From Treponema sp. (GTDB lineage: Bacteria > Spirochaetota > Spirochaetia > Treponematales > Breznakiellaceae): a stretch of DNA of 6,483 nt. Below, piece after piece: positions 1-5,892 of this stretch (positions are counted from its first letter, which is position 1; every line of letters begins with the position of its first letter). The stretch covers positions 1 through 6,483 of the forward strand of contig JAITAI010000037.1 in assembly GCA_031284195.1 (NCBI GenBank). Direction: 5' to 3'. The position numbers and the translations under genes are program-made. Below the pieces are notes generated by a model. That model worked only from the letters and a program-made list of their open reading frames with translations, was not told the origin of the DNA and searched no databases.

Positions 1-2
1 GG

Positions 3-291
3 GATAGCAAGTACCCGATGATTTATCCTTCTTGGGGTGATCATTGGAACGACCGGTGTGAATATTGTAACTATTCCCCTGAAATACGGCGAATTATATA
101 TGACTAACGCGATTGAGTCGTTGAATTACCGGTTACGGAAAGTTACCAAAAACCACTGGACATTCCCGACGGACGAAGCTATATTCAAGATACTGTATTT
201 GGTGATTCGGAATACGTCAGAATAATGGACGATGCCGATTAAGAACGGAGGCTTGGCACTTAACCAGGAGAGCCATTGAGTTTGGAAAAGA
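3..291 (+). pseudogene. IS256-family (mutator type) transposase, C-terminal remnant
   Basis: This is the last ~95 residues of a cut-and-paste transposase of the IS256/mutator family, now dead. From base 3 the frame reads a KYPMIYPSW segment and then SPEIRRIIY. It then shifts at about 99-101 into the frame carrying TNAIESLNYRLRKVTKN and the FPTDEAIFKILYL stretch, the hallmark C-terminal block of the family. A TAA at 223-225 stands where the family normally has a Lys codon. The reading continues as WTMPIKNGGLALNQ, then shifts again near 270 into AIEFGKEL. So there are at least two frameshifts and one internal stop. The 5' part lies outside the window. It is joined directly to a second, unrelated transposase fragment, so this end of the element was lost. 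Family assignment is confident; the exact ends are approximate. Confidence 0.88.
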
Positions 292-567
292 ACTGGTTGC
301 CCTGGATATGGTCTATACCTATCTCTCTGTCCACTTATCAAGGTCTTTATCCCTAACAAAAAGTTCCTCAGTAAACCAATGGTTGAGTCCAAGAACGGTA
401 AGGTCTACGATATGCCTAAGACCGCCTAGCAACGGTTTCTTGAGTTCTCCATTTCCCGGAAAGAAAAAGAAAAACTGAACAGAATACGGGTTTTTTACAA
501 TCCCGTGGAGTTACAGTACTTTGTCCATAAGGTTGTCAACACTCTTATGGTAACCCATAGGTTTTAA
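292..567 (+). pseudogene. Integrase-core transposase, C-terminal remnant
   Basis: This is the C-terminal region, downstream of the DDE domain, of an rve/integrase-core transposase. In the frame of base 301 it reads CPLIKVFIPNKKFLSK, then KVYDMPKTA, a TAG stop at 427-429 where the family usually has Tyr, then QRFLEFSISRKEKEKLN and NPVELQ, ending at TAA 565-567. The block 'CPL-NFF-P---L--K ... YD-PKTPYQRLLES ... LNPxEL' is one I know from the C-terminus of Treponema-type and other bacterial integrase-core transposases. The residues just before it (ALDMVYTYL) are in another frame, so there is also a frameshift near 318-328. The left boundary with the IS256 remnant is estimated at 290-300. The catalytic domain is absent. 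I would not commit to a named IS family. Confidence 0.7.
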
Positions 568-589
568 CTTACTTTTCAAATAGTGAGAT

Positions 590-647
590 AACCGAGCCTG
601 TTTCAAAACTCGGTTAGTGTAGACCTATGGTCCGATGAAACGGGCTC
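590..647. repeat. Nested inverted repeats between transposase remnants
   Basis: AACCGAG (590-596) pairs with CTCGGTT (609-615) across a 12-base loop. GAGCCTGTTTC (594-604) is also an inverted match, 10 of 11, to GAAACGGGCTC (637-647). They lie in the gap between two transposase fragments, so they may be old terminal inverted repeats or a transcription-stopping hairpin at an element edge. No target-site duplication was found. Beyond these repeats I see nothing in 568-636. Confidence 0.4.
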
Positions 648-808
648 TTGGAAAAATTGGCATTTAGTCTGCTGAGTATGAAAACTGTACCTAGACTTAG
701 AGAACATCAAGGATACGAAAATGAAGGTACAGCAGCCACAGACTAACGAGATATGCGAAAAACTCAATAAGGCATGCAAAACGAGTTCTACTCAATAGCC
801 TTTCGTCG
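637..808 (+). pseudogene. IS481-like integrase-core transposase, internal DDE-domain fragment
   Basis: The fragment reads, with frame changes, AEYEN, then YLDLENIKDTKMKVQQ and PQTNEICEKLNKA, then after another shift near 783 NEFYSIAFRR. This matches the order seen around the third catalytic residue of IS481-type transposases: ...YL-LE-I-HT-TK--SPQTNGICERFHKT-LNEFY--AFRKK. The family Glu of 'GICE' is kept here (NEICEK). The similarity stops at about 808, and a different, minus-strand reading takes over to the right, so 795-810 is a recombination or insertion junction. Upstream of 690 the match is weak and the left end is a guess. It is a separate copy from the remnant at 292-567, because the order of parts (C-terminus, then middle) cannot come from one element. 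Confidence 0.68.
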
Positions 809-989
809 GCACGATATAAAGGTTTCCATCTGCGGAATTGAGGGGAATGTATCTAATCATGAAAGTCCCGACTAGCCTCGATTTGATGGTTTCATCGTCA
901 GATTTCCCGTCAGCATTATATATACCAAAATTACCCGGCCTTCCCATTATCGCTATCCACTTGCCGATGCATTTTTTGCGTAATTCGTC
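792..989 (-). CDS. Unidentified small open frame, possibly a gene fragment
   Basis: The frame is open from a stop at 990-992 down to TGA 794-792, 65 codons. The only ATG is at 947, giving a 51-residue product; no convincing Shine-Dalgarno precedes it. The translation starts DELRKKCIGKWIAIMGRPG, then FGIYNADGKSDDETI, then RLVGTFMIRYIPLN, and ends NLYIVPTKGY. It has the composition of real globular protein (Gly/Asp turns alternating with beta-like hydrophobics). The similarity does not depend on the ATG, since the segment before it (KKCIGKW) looks equally protein-like, which suggests the 3' end of a longer gene that lost its start. I do not recognise a family. Its last few codons overlap the IS481-like fragment on the other strand, so its natural C-terminus may be lost. 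It abuts the dead antitoxin gene on the same strand. Confidence 0.35.
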   Translation of the reverse strand, partial: DELRKKCIGKWIAIMGRPGNFGIYNADGKSDDETIKSRLVGTFMIRYIPLNSADGNLYIVPTKGY

Positions 990-1216
990 TTAATACATCA
1001 CCCGTAGAGTAGGATCGGCAGAACTCCTTCCTTAATGAACAGAGAATTAGGGCGTACTACGCTGCTTCGCGTTAACCGCATCGTCCCTTCGGAGCGGGCT
1101 ATATCTCCGATCACTTCAAAGAGAAGTTCGGTATCATTTTCCTCAAAAGCCGCTTCAAGATACATCATCCTTTGTTTTTATATGGTCGCCATATCTCATT
1201 TGTATGTTTTATCCAT
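990..1216 (-). pseudogene. Antitoxin remnant, HI1420-type addiction-module antidote (HigA-like)
   Basis: This is a decayed DNA-binding antidote of the kind encoded immediately downstream of HI1419-type toxins. The original start is probably ATG 1216 (MDKTYK), followed by TGA. The reading DMAT, then KTKDDVS in another frame, then MMYLEAAFEENDTELLFEV and IGDIARSEG (from 1168) is the family's characteristic N-terminal half. The helix-turn-helix half is scrambled: the open frame runs out to TGA at 998, while another frame gives ADPTLRVMY ending at TAA 992-990, like the family's 'NPTL-T--KVL' C-terminus. At least three frame changes plus an internal stop make it non-functional. It follows and overlaps the toxin remnant, the usual order (toxin first) for this family. 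Assignment rests on remembered family motifs. Confidence 0.75.
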
Positions 1217-1311
1217 CTCAAAACCCCTTTGCCAATTCTGGCTTTTACGATATCCGTACGCGTGGATTTATCACCTCCGCAAAACAGAATAATGATTTCT
1301 TTGCCGTGCAT
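1165..1311 (-). pseudogene. Toxin remnant, HI1419-type addiction-module killer protein (HigB/Gp49-like), C-terminal half
   Basis: The 48-codon frame from ATG 1311 to TGA 1165 reads MHGKEIIILFCGGDKSTRTDIVKA..., matching the last strand and C-terminal helix of RelE/HigB-like killer proteins ('GKEIIILLCGGDKSTQ--DI--A'). The intact family is about 100 residues; the N-terminal half with the RNase core strands is missing, and TAA 1314-1312 lies immediately before the ATG. After residue ~26 the sequence (KGVLRWIKHTNE) no longer looks like the family, and it overlaps the antitoxin start at 1216, so a frameshift is likely. The product would not be an active mRNA endonuclease. It lies between the dead antitoxin and the end of the sugar operon, in the same direction as both. 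Confidence 0.75.
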
Positions 1312-1413
1312 TTATTTTGCAACTATTGTAATTTCCTCTAAAAACACATATACATACTGAGTAATGAGCTGCCATACCTGAGTTACATCGAAGCGTATAA
1401 CAGCCGCCTCCAT
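1312..1413 (-). other. Spacer between operon end and toxin remnant, with a 33-codon open frame
   Basis: The minus strand has a 33-codon frame from ATG 1413 to TAA 1312 (begins MEAAVIRFDV, ends EEITIVAK), in frame with the toxin remnant and separated from it only by the stop. I recognise nothing in it, and no Shine-Dalgarno is obvious. The plus strand is also open here (YIEAYNSRLHADGGKW). It may be foreign DNA that replaced the toxin's N-terminal half rather than a gene. Confidence 0.2.
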
Positions 1414-1425
1414 GCAGATGGCGGC
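1403..1425 (-). terminator. Possible weak hairpin terminator after the operon
   Basis: On the minus strand GCCGCC and GGCGGC form a 6-bp all-GC stem around an 11-base loop, starting 7 bases after the stop of the last permease gene. The following bases (TGTTAT) are not a proper T-run, so intrinsic termination would be weak. It is the only candidate end signal between the operon and the dead toxin-antitoxin genes. Confidence 0.35.
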
Positions 1426-1431
1426 AAATGG

Positions 1432-2271
1432 CTATCCTTTAATGGCTCCGGCAGTAACACCAGCGATGATCTTCTCGGAAAGCAGGATGTACAGGATAAA
1501 GGTCGGTAAGAACACAATTACTACGCTGGCGAACATGCCGCCCCAGTCGCCGGTATAACGCATGGACTGGATCATATTGTAAAGGCCCACTGCCACAGGA
1601 CGTACCGTTGACCTGTTTGCGAAAATCAGGGACATGAAGTATTCATTCCAGATGGTGATAAAATTAAAGATAGAAAGGGTGATGATACCAGGCTGAACCA
1701 GAGGAAACATGATGAGCCAAAAGGTTTTGATAGGCGGGCAGCCGTCAATTGCCGCTGCTTCCTCGTAGGTGAAACTCAAATTACGGAAAAACGCCAGCAG
1801 ATAGAAAACGCCGAAGGGGACATTCATCGCCGTATAGAGAAACAGCAACATCCAGCGGTTGTTGGTAAGGTGTAGCATGGATACGAGTCCGAAAAGAGGC
1901 ATGATTATCATGATAACCGGGATACCCAACGCAGCGGCAAACATATTTTGGATAAGGTTACTGCCGGGAAAACGAAAACGGGACAGGGCGTATGCAGCAG
2001 GAGCGGCGATCAGGACAATCGCGGTACAGGAAACCAATGTATAAAAAAGTGAATTCATAAAGAAAACCGAAACCCGTTGGGTTTTCCAGGCTTTTAGATA
2101 ATTTTCAAAATGAAAACCGCTTTGAAACGTGAACAGATGATCGGAAAAAATCTCACTGGATGTTGAAAGGGACGCGAAAAACACCCAGCCGATGAGGGCA
2201 ACGGTGAATAAAACCCATACCCCCAAAATGATATAGCCAGTACCGGAAGACAGGTGCGTTTTTTTCAGCAT
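1432..2271 (-). CDS. Carbohydrate ABC transporter permease, MalG type
   Basis: This is the second of two inner-membrane subunits that form the sugar channel of a CUT1-type importer; it pairs with the permease encoded just upstream. The 279-residue length is normal for MalG/MsmG. Six membrane segments can be placed at about 12-33, 70-98, 107-131, 138-162, 191-214 and 247-268. The EAA loop that docks onto the ATPase is clear at 171-191: EAAAIDG, then 'LIMFPLVQPG', with the expected Gly and Pro. The C-terminus ends GVTAGAIKG, a usual ending for the family. The start is ATG 2271, preceded by AAGGGG at 6 bases. The gene follows the MalF-type gene after only 14 bases, with the ribosome site next to that gene's stop, so translation may be coupled. 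The substrate cannot be told from this protein alone. Confidence 0.95.
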   Translation of the reverse strand: MLKKTHLSSGTGYIILGVWVLFTVALIGWVFFASLSTSSEIFSDHLFTFQSGFHFENYLKAWKTQRVSVFFMNSLFYTLVSCTAIVLIAAPAAYALSRFRFPGSNLIQNMFAAALGIPVIMIIMPLFGLVSMLHLTNNRWMLLFLYTAMNVPFGVFYLLAFFRNLSFTYEEAAAIDGCPPIKTFWLIMFPLVQPGIITLSIFNFITIWNEYFMSLIFANRSTVRPVAVGLYNMIQSMRYTGDWGGMFASVVIVFLPTFILYILLSEKIIAGVTAGAIKG

Positions 2272-2285
2272 AATAAACCCCTTCT

Positions 2286-3197
2286 TTACAGTTCAGCGTC
2301 GTCCTGTTTTATGATACAATTGGTCGCCAAAAATACCGCTACGACGATCAGCGTAAGGATAACACCGATGGCGGCCCCTGCCCCTGAGTCCCGGGCTGTT
2401 GAGGCAGAAGAAGACGCCCCGAAAACCAACTCGTACATATAGTTCATCGGGGCAACGGTATCATTGGAGAGATTCACTGGGCTGAACAACTGGCCCCACA
2501 CAAAGAAACCTACGGTAAACACCGTCCACATGACAATATTGGTCCGGATAACTCCCCGCATGTTGGGAACCGTTATATGAAAGAAACGCTGCAACTCATT
2601 GGCTCCTTCAAGATAGGCGGCTTCGTAGTAATCCTTCGGAATTTGTTCAATACCGCTGATAAAGATCAGCATGTGATACCCGACCATACCGAAGCAGTAG
2701 GCGGCAAGCATACTCCAGAAAAGATTACCCGGCGCGGTCCACAGGGTAGCGCTTGCCCCCTTAAGGCCGAGTGTAGTAAGAACCGTATGCAGCAGACCAT
2801 AATCGGAATTATAAACATAGTTGATCCACATGGTTCCCATTGCAACCGCGCTGACCACATTGGGAAGGTAGATCACACTTCTAAAAAATTTGGTTCCCTT
2901 TAGTTTTCCGGTAAGAATAACTGCAAAGATCAGTGCAAGAAACATGACGGCGCAGCCCCCTGTAAACCAAAGCCGGCTGATGTTTTTAAGGGACTGGAGA
3001 AAAATCGGCGTAGTAAAAAGTTTCTGGTAATTCCCGAATCCTGTAAAAAACCAGTCCGTCATGGGGGCTGATACGCTTTCTACTTTGAAAAAACTCATCA
3101 CCACAGTGCGGAAGGTAGGATAGAGAAAAACCAGCACATAACACAGCACCGCTGGCGCAAGGAAAGTTATGAGAACCTGTTTATTGTTTTTTAACAT
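2286..3197 (-). CDS. Carbohydrate ABC transporter permease, MalF type
   Basis: This is the first membrane subunit of the CUT1-type sugar importer, partner of the MalG-type protein downstream and of the lipoprotein encoded upstream. I chose ATG 3197 (MLKNNKQVLITFLAP, 303 residues) because GGTGGAG lies 6 bases before it. The frame stays open up to 3266, but that upstream stretch is Cys-rich, unlike a permease N-terminus, and lies in a hairpin. Length and plan fit MsmF/UgpA: TM1 about 8-37 with the usual 'P----Y--YP' pattern, further segments at about 78-97, 107-129, 158-181, 218-237 and 274-294. The EAA loop is at 190-213 (YYEAAYLEGA, then 'ITVPNMRG'). A short Ser/Ala-rich stretch, GASSSASTA (260-268), lies in the loop before the last segment. 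No ATPase gene follows, so a shared MsmK/UgpC-like ATPase elsewhere is inferred. Confidence 0.95.
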   Translation of the reverse strand: MLKNNKQVLITFLAPAVLCYVLVFLYPTFRTVVMSFFKVESVSAPMTDWFFTGFGNYQKLFTTPIFLQSLKNISRLWFTGGCAVMFLALIFAVILTGKLKGTKFFRSVIYLPNVVSAVAMGTMWINYVYNSDYGLLHTVLTTLGLKGASATLWTAPGNLFWSMLAAYCFGMVGYHMLIFISGIEQIPKDYYEAAYLEGANELQRFFHITVPNMRGVIRTNIVMWTVFTVGFFVWGQLFSPVNLSNDTVAPMNYMYELVFGASSSASTARDSGAGAAIGVILTLIVVAVFLATNCIIKQDDAEL

Positions 3198-3245
3198 GAC
3201 ATACTCCACCTGGTACGGACAAAGGGCCCCCCAATTACATGGAGT

Positions 3246-3275
3246 CTGTCCACAATGCAGACCCATTATGGACAG
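3246..3275 (-). other. Intergenic hairpin, 12-bp stem, just before the MalF-type gene
   Basis: On the minus strand CTGTCCATAATG and CATTGTGGACAG form a 12-bp stem with one G-U pair and a six-base loop (GGTCTG). It is the second of two hairpins in the 156-base gap between the binding-protein and permease genes and lies about 49 bases ahead of the permease start. No T-run follows, so it is more likely a stability or processing element than a terminator. Confidence 0.65.
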
Positions 3276-3302
3276 GCTTCTTGGAAAATCACCGTTTCTC
3301 AG

Positions 3303-3333
3303 CCTTGAGACGGAAAAACGCCCCGCCTCAAGG
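3303..3333 (-). other. Intergenic hairpin, 11-bp stem, just after the binding-protein gene
   Basis: On the minus strand CCTTGAGGCGG and CCGTCTCAAGG form an 11-bp stem with one G-U pair and a nine-base loop containing five Ts. It begins 20 bases after the stop codon of the sugar-binding protein. The Ts are in the loop and not behind the stem, so it is not a standard intrinsic terminator. Hairpins at this point in malE-malF type operons are known to protect the upstream mRNA, which raises binding-protein output relative to permeases; the same role is inferred here. Confidence 0.65.
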
Positions 3334-3353
3334 TGTCTTTGGGTATTTTTCGC

Positions 3354-4601
3354 TTACTTCGCCATAGCTTCGGCAAATTGTTCCGCATTGAGGCTACCCA
3401 TGATGAGTTTCGCGAAATTTTCCTTAATTTTCGCGTTAATATCAGGGCTATCTTCCATGCCTACTGCCCAGGGCAGCCGCTTTGTGGTGGAATCGACCAC
3501 TGCCTTTGCCTCGGCAAGGGCCTCAGGCCAAGCGGAATCGTTCCCCATAGGGATACCGATACTCTCCTTTGCCAGTGTCACGTCCCATTCACCGGTGGTA
3601 AGCCATACGATGAACTGGAAAGCTTCTGCAGGGTACTTGGTGTTCTTGTTGATGCCGAAACTCTGGGCCCCGAAGTTATTCGCCTCGATCCCATCGCCAG
3701 CCCCCAGAGCGGGCCAAGCAAAAGCACCCCATCTCATGTTGGGAGCGTTTCCCTTGATCTCGTTGGGAAGCCAGGTCCCGTTCAGATACATGGCGACTTT
3801 ACCGGTAGCGATCTCCTCAACCTGTCCAGCGGGGTAGATGTTTGAAGCGGCTTTTTGGCTAAAATAGCCGTTTTGCACCATCATCTCCATCAATTGGCCA
3901 AAAGCAAGTACCTGCGGCCCGGTAAAATCGTTGTTTTTAACCATAGCCAGCGTGGCGCCGGCGCCTACCAGACGGTCCATGTTGTAACCAAAAAAGGCCG
4001 CCATGTAAGCATCATCTACGGTGATACCGGTTACGCCGATTGCTTTGAGTTTTGCGCAGGCGTCGAGCAGTTCTTCTCCGGTTTGAGGAGGCGTACTAAT
4101 CCCCGCCTGTTCAAAGAGGTCTTTGTTGTACAGGGTAACAAAGGCTGAAGGCTGATAGGGGATATTCTTCACTTGGCCGCTGCCGAGCTGACGGGCGAGG
4201 TCGAGGAGCGTTTTGTTTATCACCGCTTCATAAGGCTTCTCGCCGGTGGTGGGGTATGGTTTTGCGACATACTCATCCAAAGGGAGCAGATAATTGCCCC
4301 AGGTATTGGCCACACGCTCAATATCCTCGTCAAAGAGATCGATAGTCTCCCCGGCGTCAAGGGCGGGCTGCAAGGTCTTGCGAATTTCCCTTCCATTGAA
4401 ATTAATGTCAACCCTAATACCTGTCTCTTTGGTAAAAGCTTCCGCTGCCCGGGCTATTACCTGACCCTGCGGCTCCGACTCGTTCCACATAGACCAGTAA
4501 AGGATCTTTGCGCTTTCGCCGCTGGATTTTTTACCGGAACACCCAGCCAAACCCAGAAGCGCTGCGGCTGTAACAACCGCTAAAACAACCCATCTTCTCA
4601 T
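3354..4601 (-). CDS. Sugar-binding lipoprotein of a CUT1 ABC importer (family 1 extracellular solute-binding protein)
   Basis: This is the sugar receptor of the importer, anchored to the membrane by lipid, that hands its ligand to the two permeases encoded downstream. I chose ATG 4601 (MRRWVV, 415 residues) because GGAGG lies 5 bases before it; a TTG in frame at 4613 overlaps that site. A short basic N-terminus, a hydrophobic stretch (8-19) and the lipobox LAGC give lipidated Cys21, followed by a Ser/Gly/Lys linker. The mature chain has the family plan: ILYWSMWNESEP, the 'AEAFTKETGIRV' helix-strand pair (54-64), IPYQPSAFVTLYNKDLFE (147-163) and GKVAMYLNGTWLP (267-279). Aromatics such as W36, W39, W277, W291 and W296 are candidates for stacking on a sugar ring. 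Length is typical. The linked kinase suggests an N-acetylhexosamine-containing ligand, but this is context, not sequence proof. Confidence 0.94.
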   Translation of the reverse strand: MRRWVVLAVVTAAALLGLAGCSGKKSSGESAKILYWSMWNESEPQGQVIARAAEAFTKETGIRVDINFNGREIRKTLQPALDAGETIDLFDEDIERVANTWGNYLLPLDEYVAKPYPTTGEKPYEAVINKTLLDLARQLGSGQVKNIPYQPSAFVTLYNKDLFEQAGISTPPQTGEELLDACAKLKAIGVTGITVDDAYMAAFFGYNMDRLVGAGATLAMVKNNDFTGPQVLAFGQLMEMMVQNGYFSQKAASNIYPAGQVEEIATGKVAMYLNGTWLPNEIKGNAPNMRWGAFAWPALGAGDGIEANNFGAQSFGINKNTKYPAEAFQFIVWLTTGEWDVTLAKESIGIPMGNDSAWPEALAEAKAVVDSTTKRLPWAVGMEDSPDINAKIKENFAKLIMGSLNAEQFAEAMAK

Positions 4602-4620
4602 TTTTTCCTCCAAAAATAGT

Positions 4621-4658
4621 ATCGGACCCGATCAAAACCGTGTCCGTAAGGTACCTTA
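4621..4658. promoter_or_regulatory. Palindromes in the kinase to binding-protein gap
   Basis: The 115-base gap holds a perfect 12-base palindrome TAAGGTACCTTA (4647-4658) and ATCGG-AC-CCGAT (4621-4632), about 20-46 bases before the binding-protein start. CGGAC (4623-4627) can also pair with GTCCG (4642-4646). They could be an operator or RNA structure controlling the transporter genes separately from the kinase. No good -35/-10 pair was found here, so a second promoter is not supported. Confidence 0.3.
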
Positions 4659-4675
4659 GAAAACCTCTGCCGGAA

Positions 4676-4703
4676 TACCGCAACAGGGTTCTATGCTGCC
4701 GTA
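4676..4703 (-). other. Imperfect hairpin after the kinase gene
   Basis: On the minus strand TACGGCAGCA and TGTTGCGGTA pair over 10 positions with one mismatch and one G-U, around an eight-base loop, starting 13 bases after the kinase stop. It has no T-run. It might set kinase mRNA stability or partial termination; it could also be chance. Confidence 0.35.
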
Positions 4704-4716
4704 AGGGGGCACCGCA

Positions 4717-5859
4717 TTATGGGCCGGCTTGCGGCTGGTTCCCCTTACTGATTGCCGCGGTCATATCCAGAATTGCCTGCCATTGGCAATCCATAGACCG
4801 AATACGTGCGATCTGATTCCGGCAACGGTCAAGATTATGCCTCGGCCGGGTGGTCTTGTAATAGTGATCCCCTTCAAGATAATCGGTAAGAAACCTGAGG
4901 GCCATAATCTGGGTTATGTTCCGGCCTGATTCCGGGATAAGGGCCTTTTCTCCTGGCAGAAGAAATTCCGAGGCTTCAGAAAGATACCCGTTGATGAGAC
5001 CTTCGAAAAGAGTACAGTCAAATGCAACAAGAGCAATATCCTGTTCATCCTCCTCTGCCCTAGCCGTTACCGTACGGATGAGGTCGCCCACATCGAAAAG
5101 GCTGGTACCGGGCATGACCGTGTCCAAGTCTACTACACAGCGGGCATCCTTGTCCTGGTCGTCAATAAGGATATTATTCATCTTGGTATCATTATGGCAT
5201 ATCCTTTCGGGAATCGCACCACTTTTCAGCGCCCGAATCAGCATCCCGCCTCGTTCTTCATTCTCCCGCATAAAGGCAATTTCCGCTTCGGCATCCTTCA
5301 CTCGCCTACAAAGGTCTTGTGAAACAGCGTCATAAAAGCGGACATACCGCTTTTCCATGTGGTGAAAATCTGGAATCGTCTCGTGCAGCCGAGGCCCTTC
5401 AAGGTCGGCAAGCTGTTTCTGAAAACAGCCTACGCTTTTTCCCAAAAATCGGGCCTCCCCAGGAGATTGGACCACTTCCAGAGAGTGAGTCCCTTCAATA
5501 AAAAGATAAGTCCGCCACCAGCCACCATGGTCATCCCGAACCCAGGATTTCCCGTCCCAGGAGGGAACCACGGAAAGCACCCGGCGGCTTCGGTCGGCTG
5601 TCCCTTCCCGTTTCAGTTTCTCCGCGATATGCCTGGTTACCCGCTCGATGTTCTCCATAACCTCATCCGGCCGAACAAACACCTTCTCGTTGATCCGTTG
5701 GTGGGTATATCGCACCCGAGTACCTGCCTGATTCCACTGAGACCGGTAGGTATGATTGATGTGCCCTGACCCAAAAGGTTCGACAAACTCCAATTCACCG
5801 TAAATCGCAAATTGACTCAAAACTTCCCGCGGCAGTGATGAACAACCGGTATTTCTCAA
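4717..5859 (-). CDS. Sugar 1-kinase of the aminoglycoside-phosphotransferase fold, N-acetylhexosamine 1-kinase (NahK/LnpB) type
   Basis: This is a cytoplasmic kinase that most likely phosphorylates the anomeric hydroxyl of GlcNAc/GalNAc with ATP. The 380-residue chain follows Bifidobacterium NahK (359) along its length as I remember it: EPFGSGHIN nucleotide loop (27-35), QRINEKVF (54-61), MENIERVT (68-75), the WWRTYLFIEGTHS hinge region (114-126), catalytic HNDTKMNNIL (222-231; D224 base, N229 metal ligand), VVDLDTVMPG (242-251; D244 metal), LFDVGDLIR (254-262) and ALRFLTDYLEGDHYY (320-334). Nothing essential is missing. The start is TTG 5859, with GGGGAGG 8 bases upstream; the first ATG in frame is far inside (residue 68) and would delete the nucleotide loop. 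First gene of the operon, 37 bases after the predicted transcript start. Relatives have been misnamed 'mucin desulfatase'. Another anomeric sugar kinase specificity cannot be excluded. Confidence 0.9.
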   Translation of the reverse strand: MRNTGCSSLPREVLSQFAIYGELEFVEPFGSGHINHTYRSQWNQAGTRVRYTHQRINEKVFVRPDEVMENIERVTRHIAEKLKREGTADRSRRVLSVVPSWDGKSWVRDDHGGWWRTYLFIEGTHSLEVVQSPGEARFLGKSVGCFQKQLADLEGPRLHETIPDFHHMEKRYVRFYDAVSQDLCRRVKDAEAEIAFMRENEERGGMLIRALKSGAIPERICHNDTKMNNILIDDQDKDARCVVDLDTVMPGTSLFDVGDLIRTVTARAEEDEQDIALVAFDCTLFEGLINGYLSEASEFLLPGEKALIPESGRNITQIMALRFLTDYLEGDHYYKTTRPRHNLDRCRNQIARIRSMDCQWQAILDMTAAISKGNQPQAGP

Positions 5860-5865
5860 TTACAG

Positions 5866-5873
5866 AACCTCCC
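5866..5873 (-). promoter_or_regulatory. Shine-Dalgarno site supporting the TTG start of the kinase
   Basis: GGGGAGG on the minus strand lies 8 bases before TTG 5859. It is stronger than the sites of the other genes and decides for TTG, because no ATG or GTG in frame lies at a suitable distance. A strong site with a weak start codon may balance kinase output. Confidence 0.65.
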
Positions 5874-5892
5874 CGCGCCGGTTAAACGCTGC

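Noticed and set aside
126..392. Minus-strand frame of 88 codons
   Set aside because: It is antisense to the IS256-type and integrase-core remnants, which carry recognisable motifs on the plus strand.
1035..1360. Two overlapping plus-strand frames of 85 and 62 codons
   Set aside because: They run opposite the toxin-antitoxin remnants, whose minus-strand motifs are specific; the plus-strand products look random.
3198..3266. Longer N-terminus for the MalF-type permease starting at 3266
   Set aside because: The extension lies within an intergenic hairpin, is rich in Cys and has no ribosome site; ATG 3197 has GGTGGAG at the right distance.
3169..3845. Long open frames on the plus strand (3169-3837 and 3333-3845)
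   Set aside because: They lie opposite the binding-protein gene, whose minus-strand product has a signal peptide, lipobox and family motifs; the plus-strand products show none and lack ribosome sites.
4602..4640. TACTAT box as a second promoter before the binding-protein gene
   Set aside because: Seventeen bases upstream there is only GACACG, no -35 match, and the start would fall inside the Shine-Dalgarno site.
4729..5769. Several open frames on the plus strand opposite the kinase gene
   Set aside because: The minus-strand kinase has all catalytic motifs in order; the plus-strand frames are its shadow.
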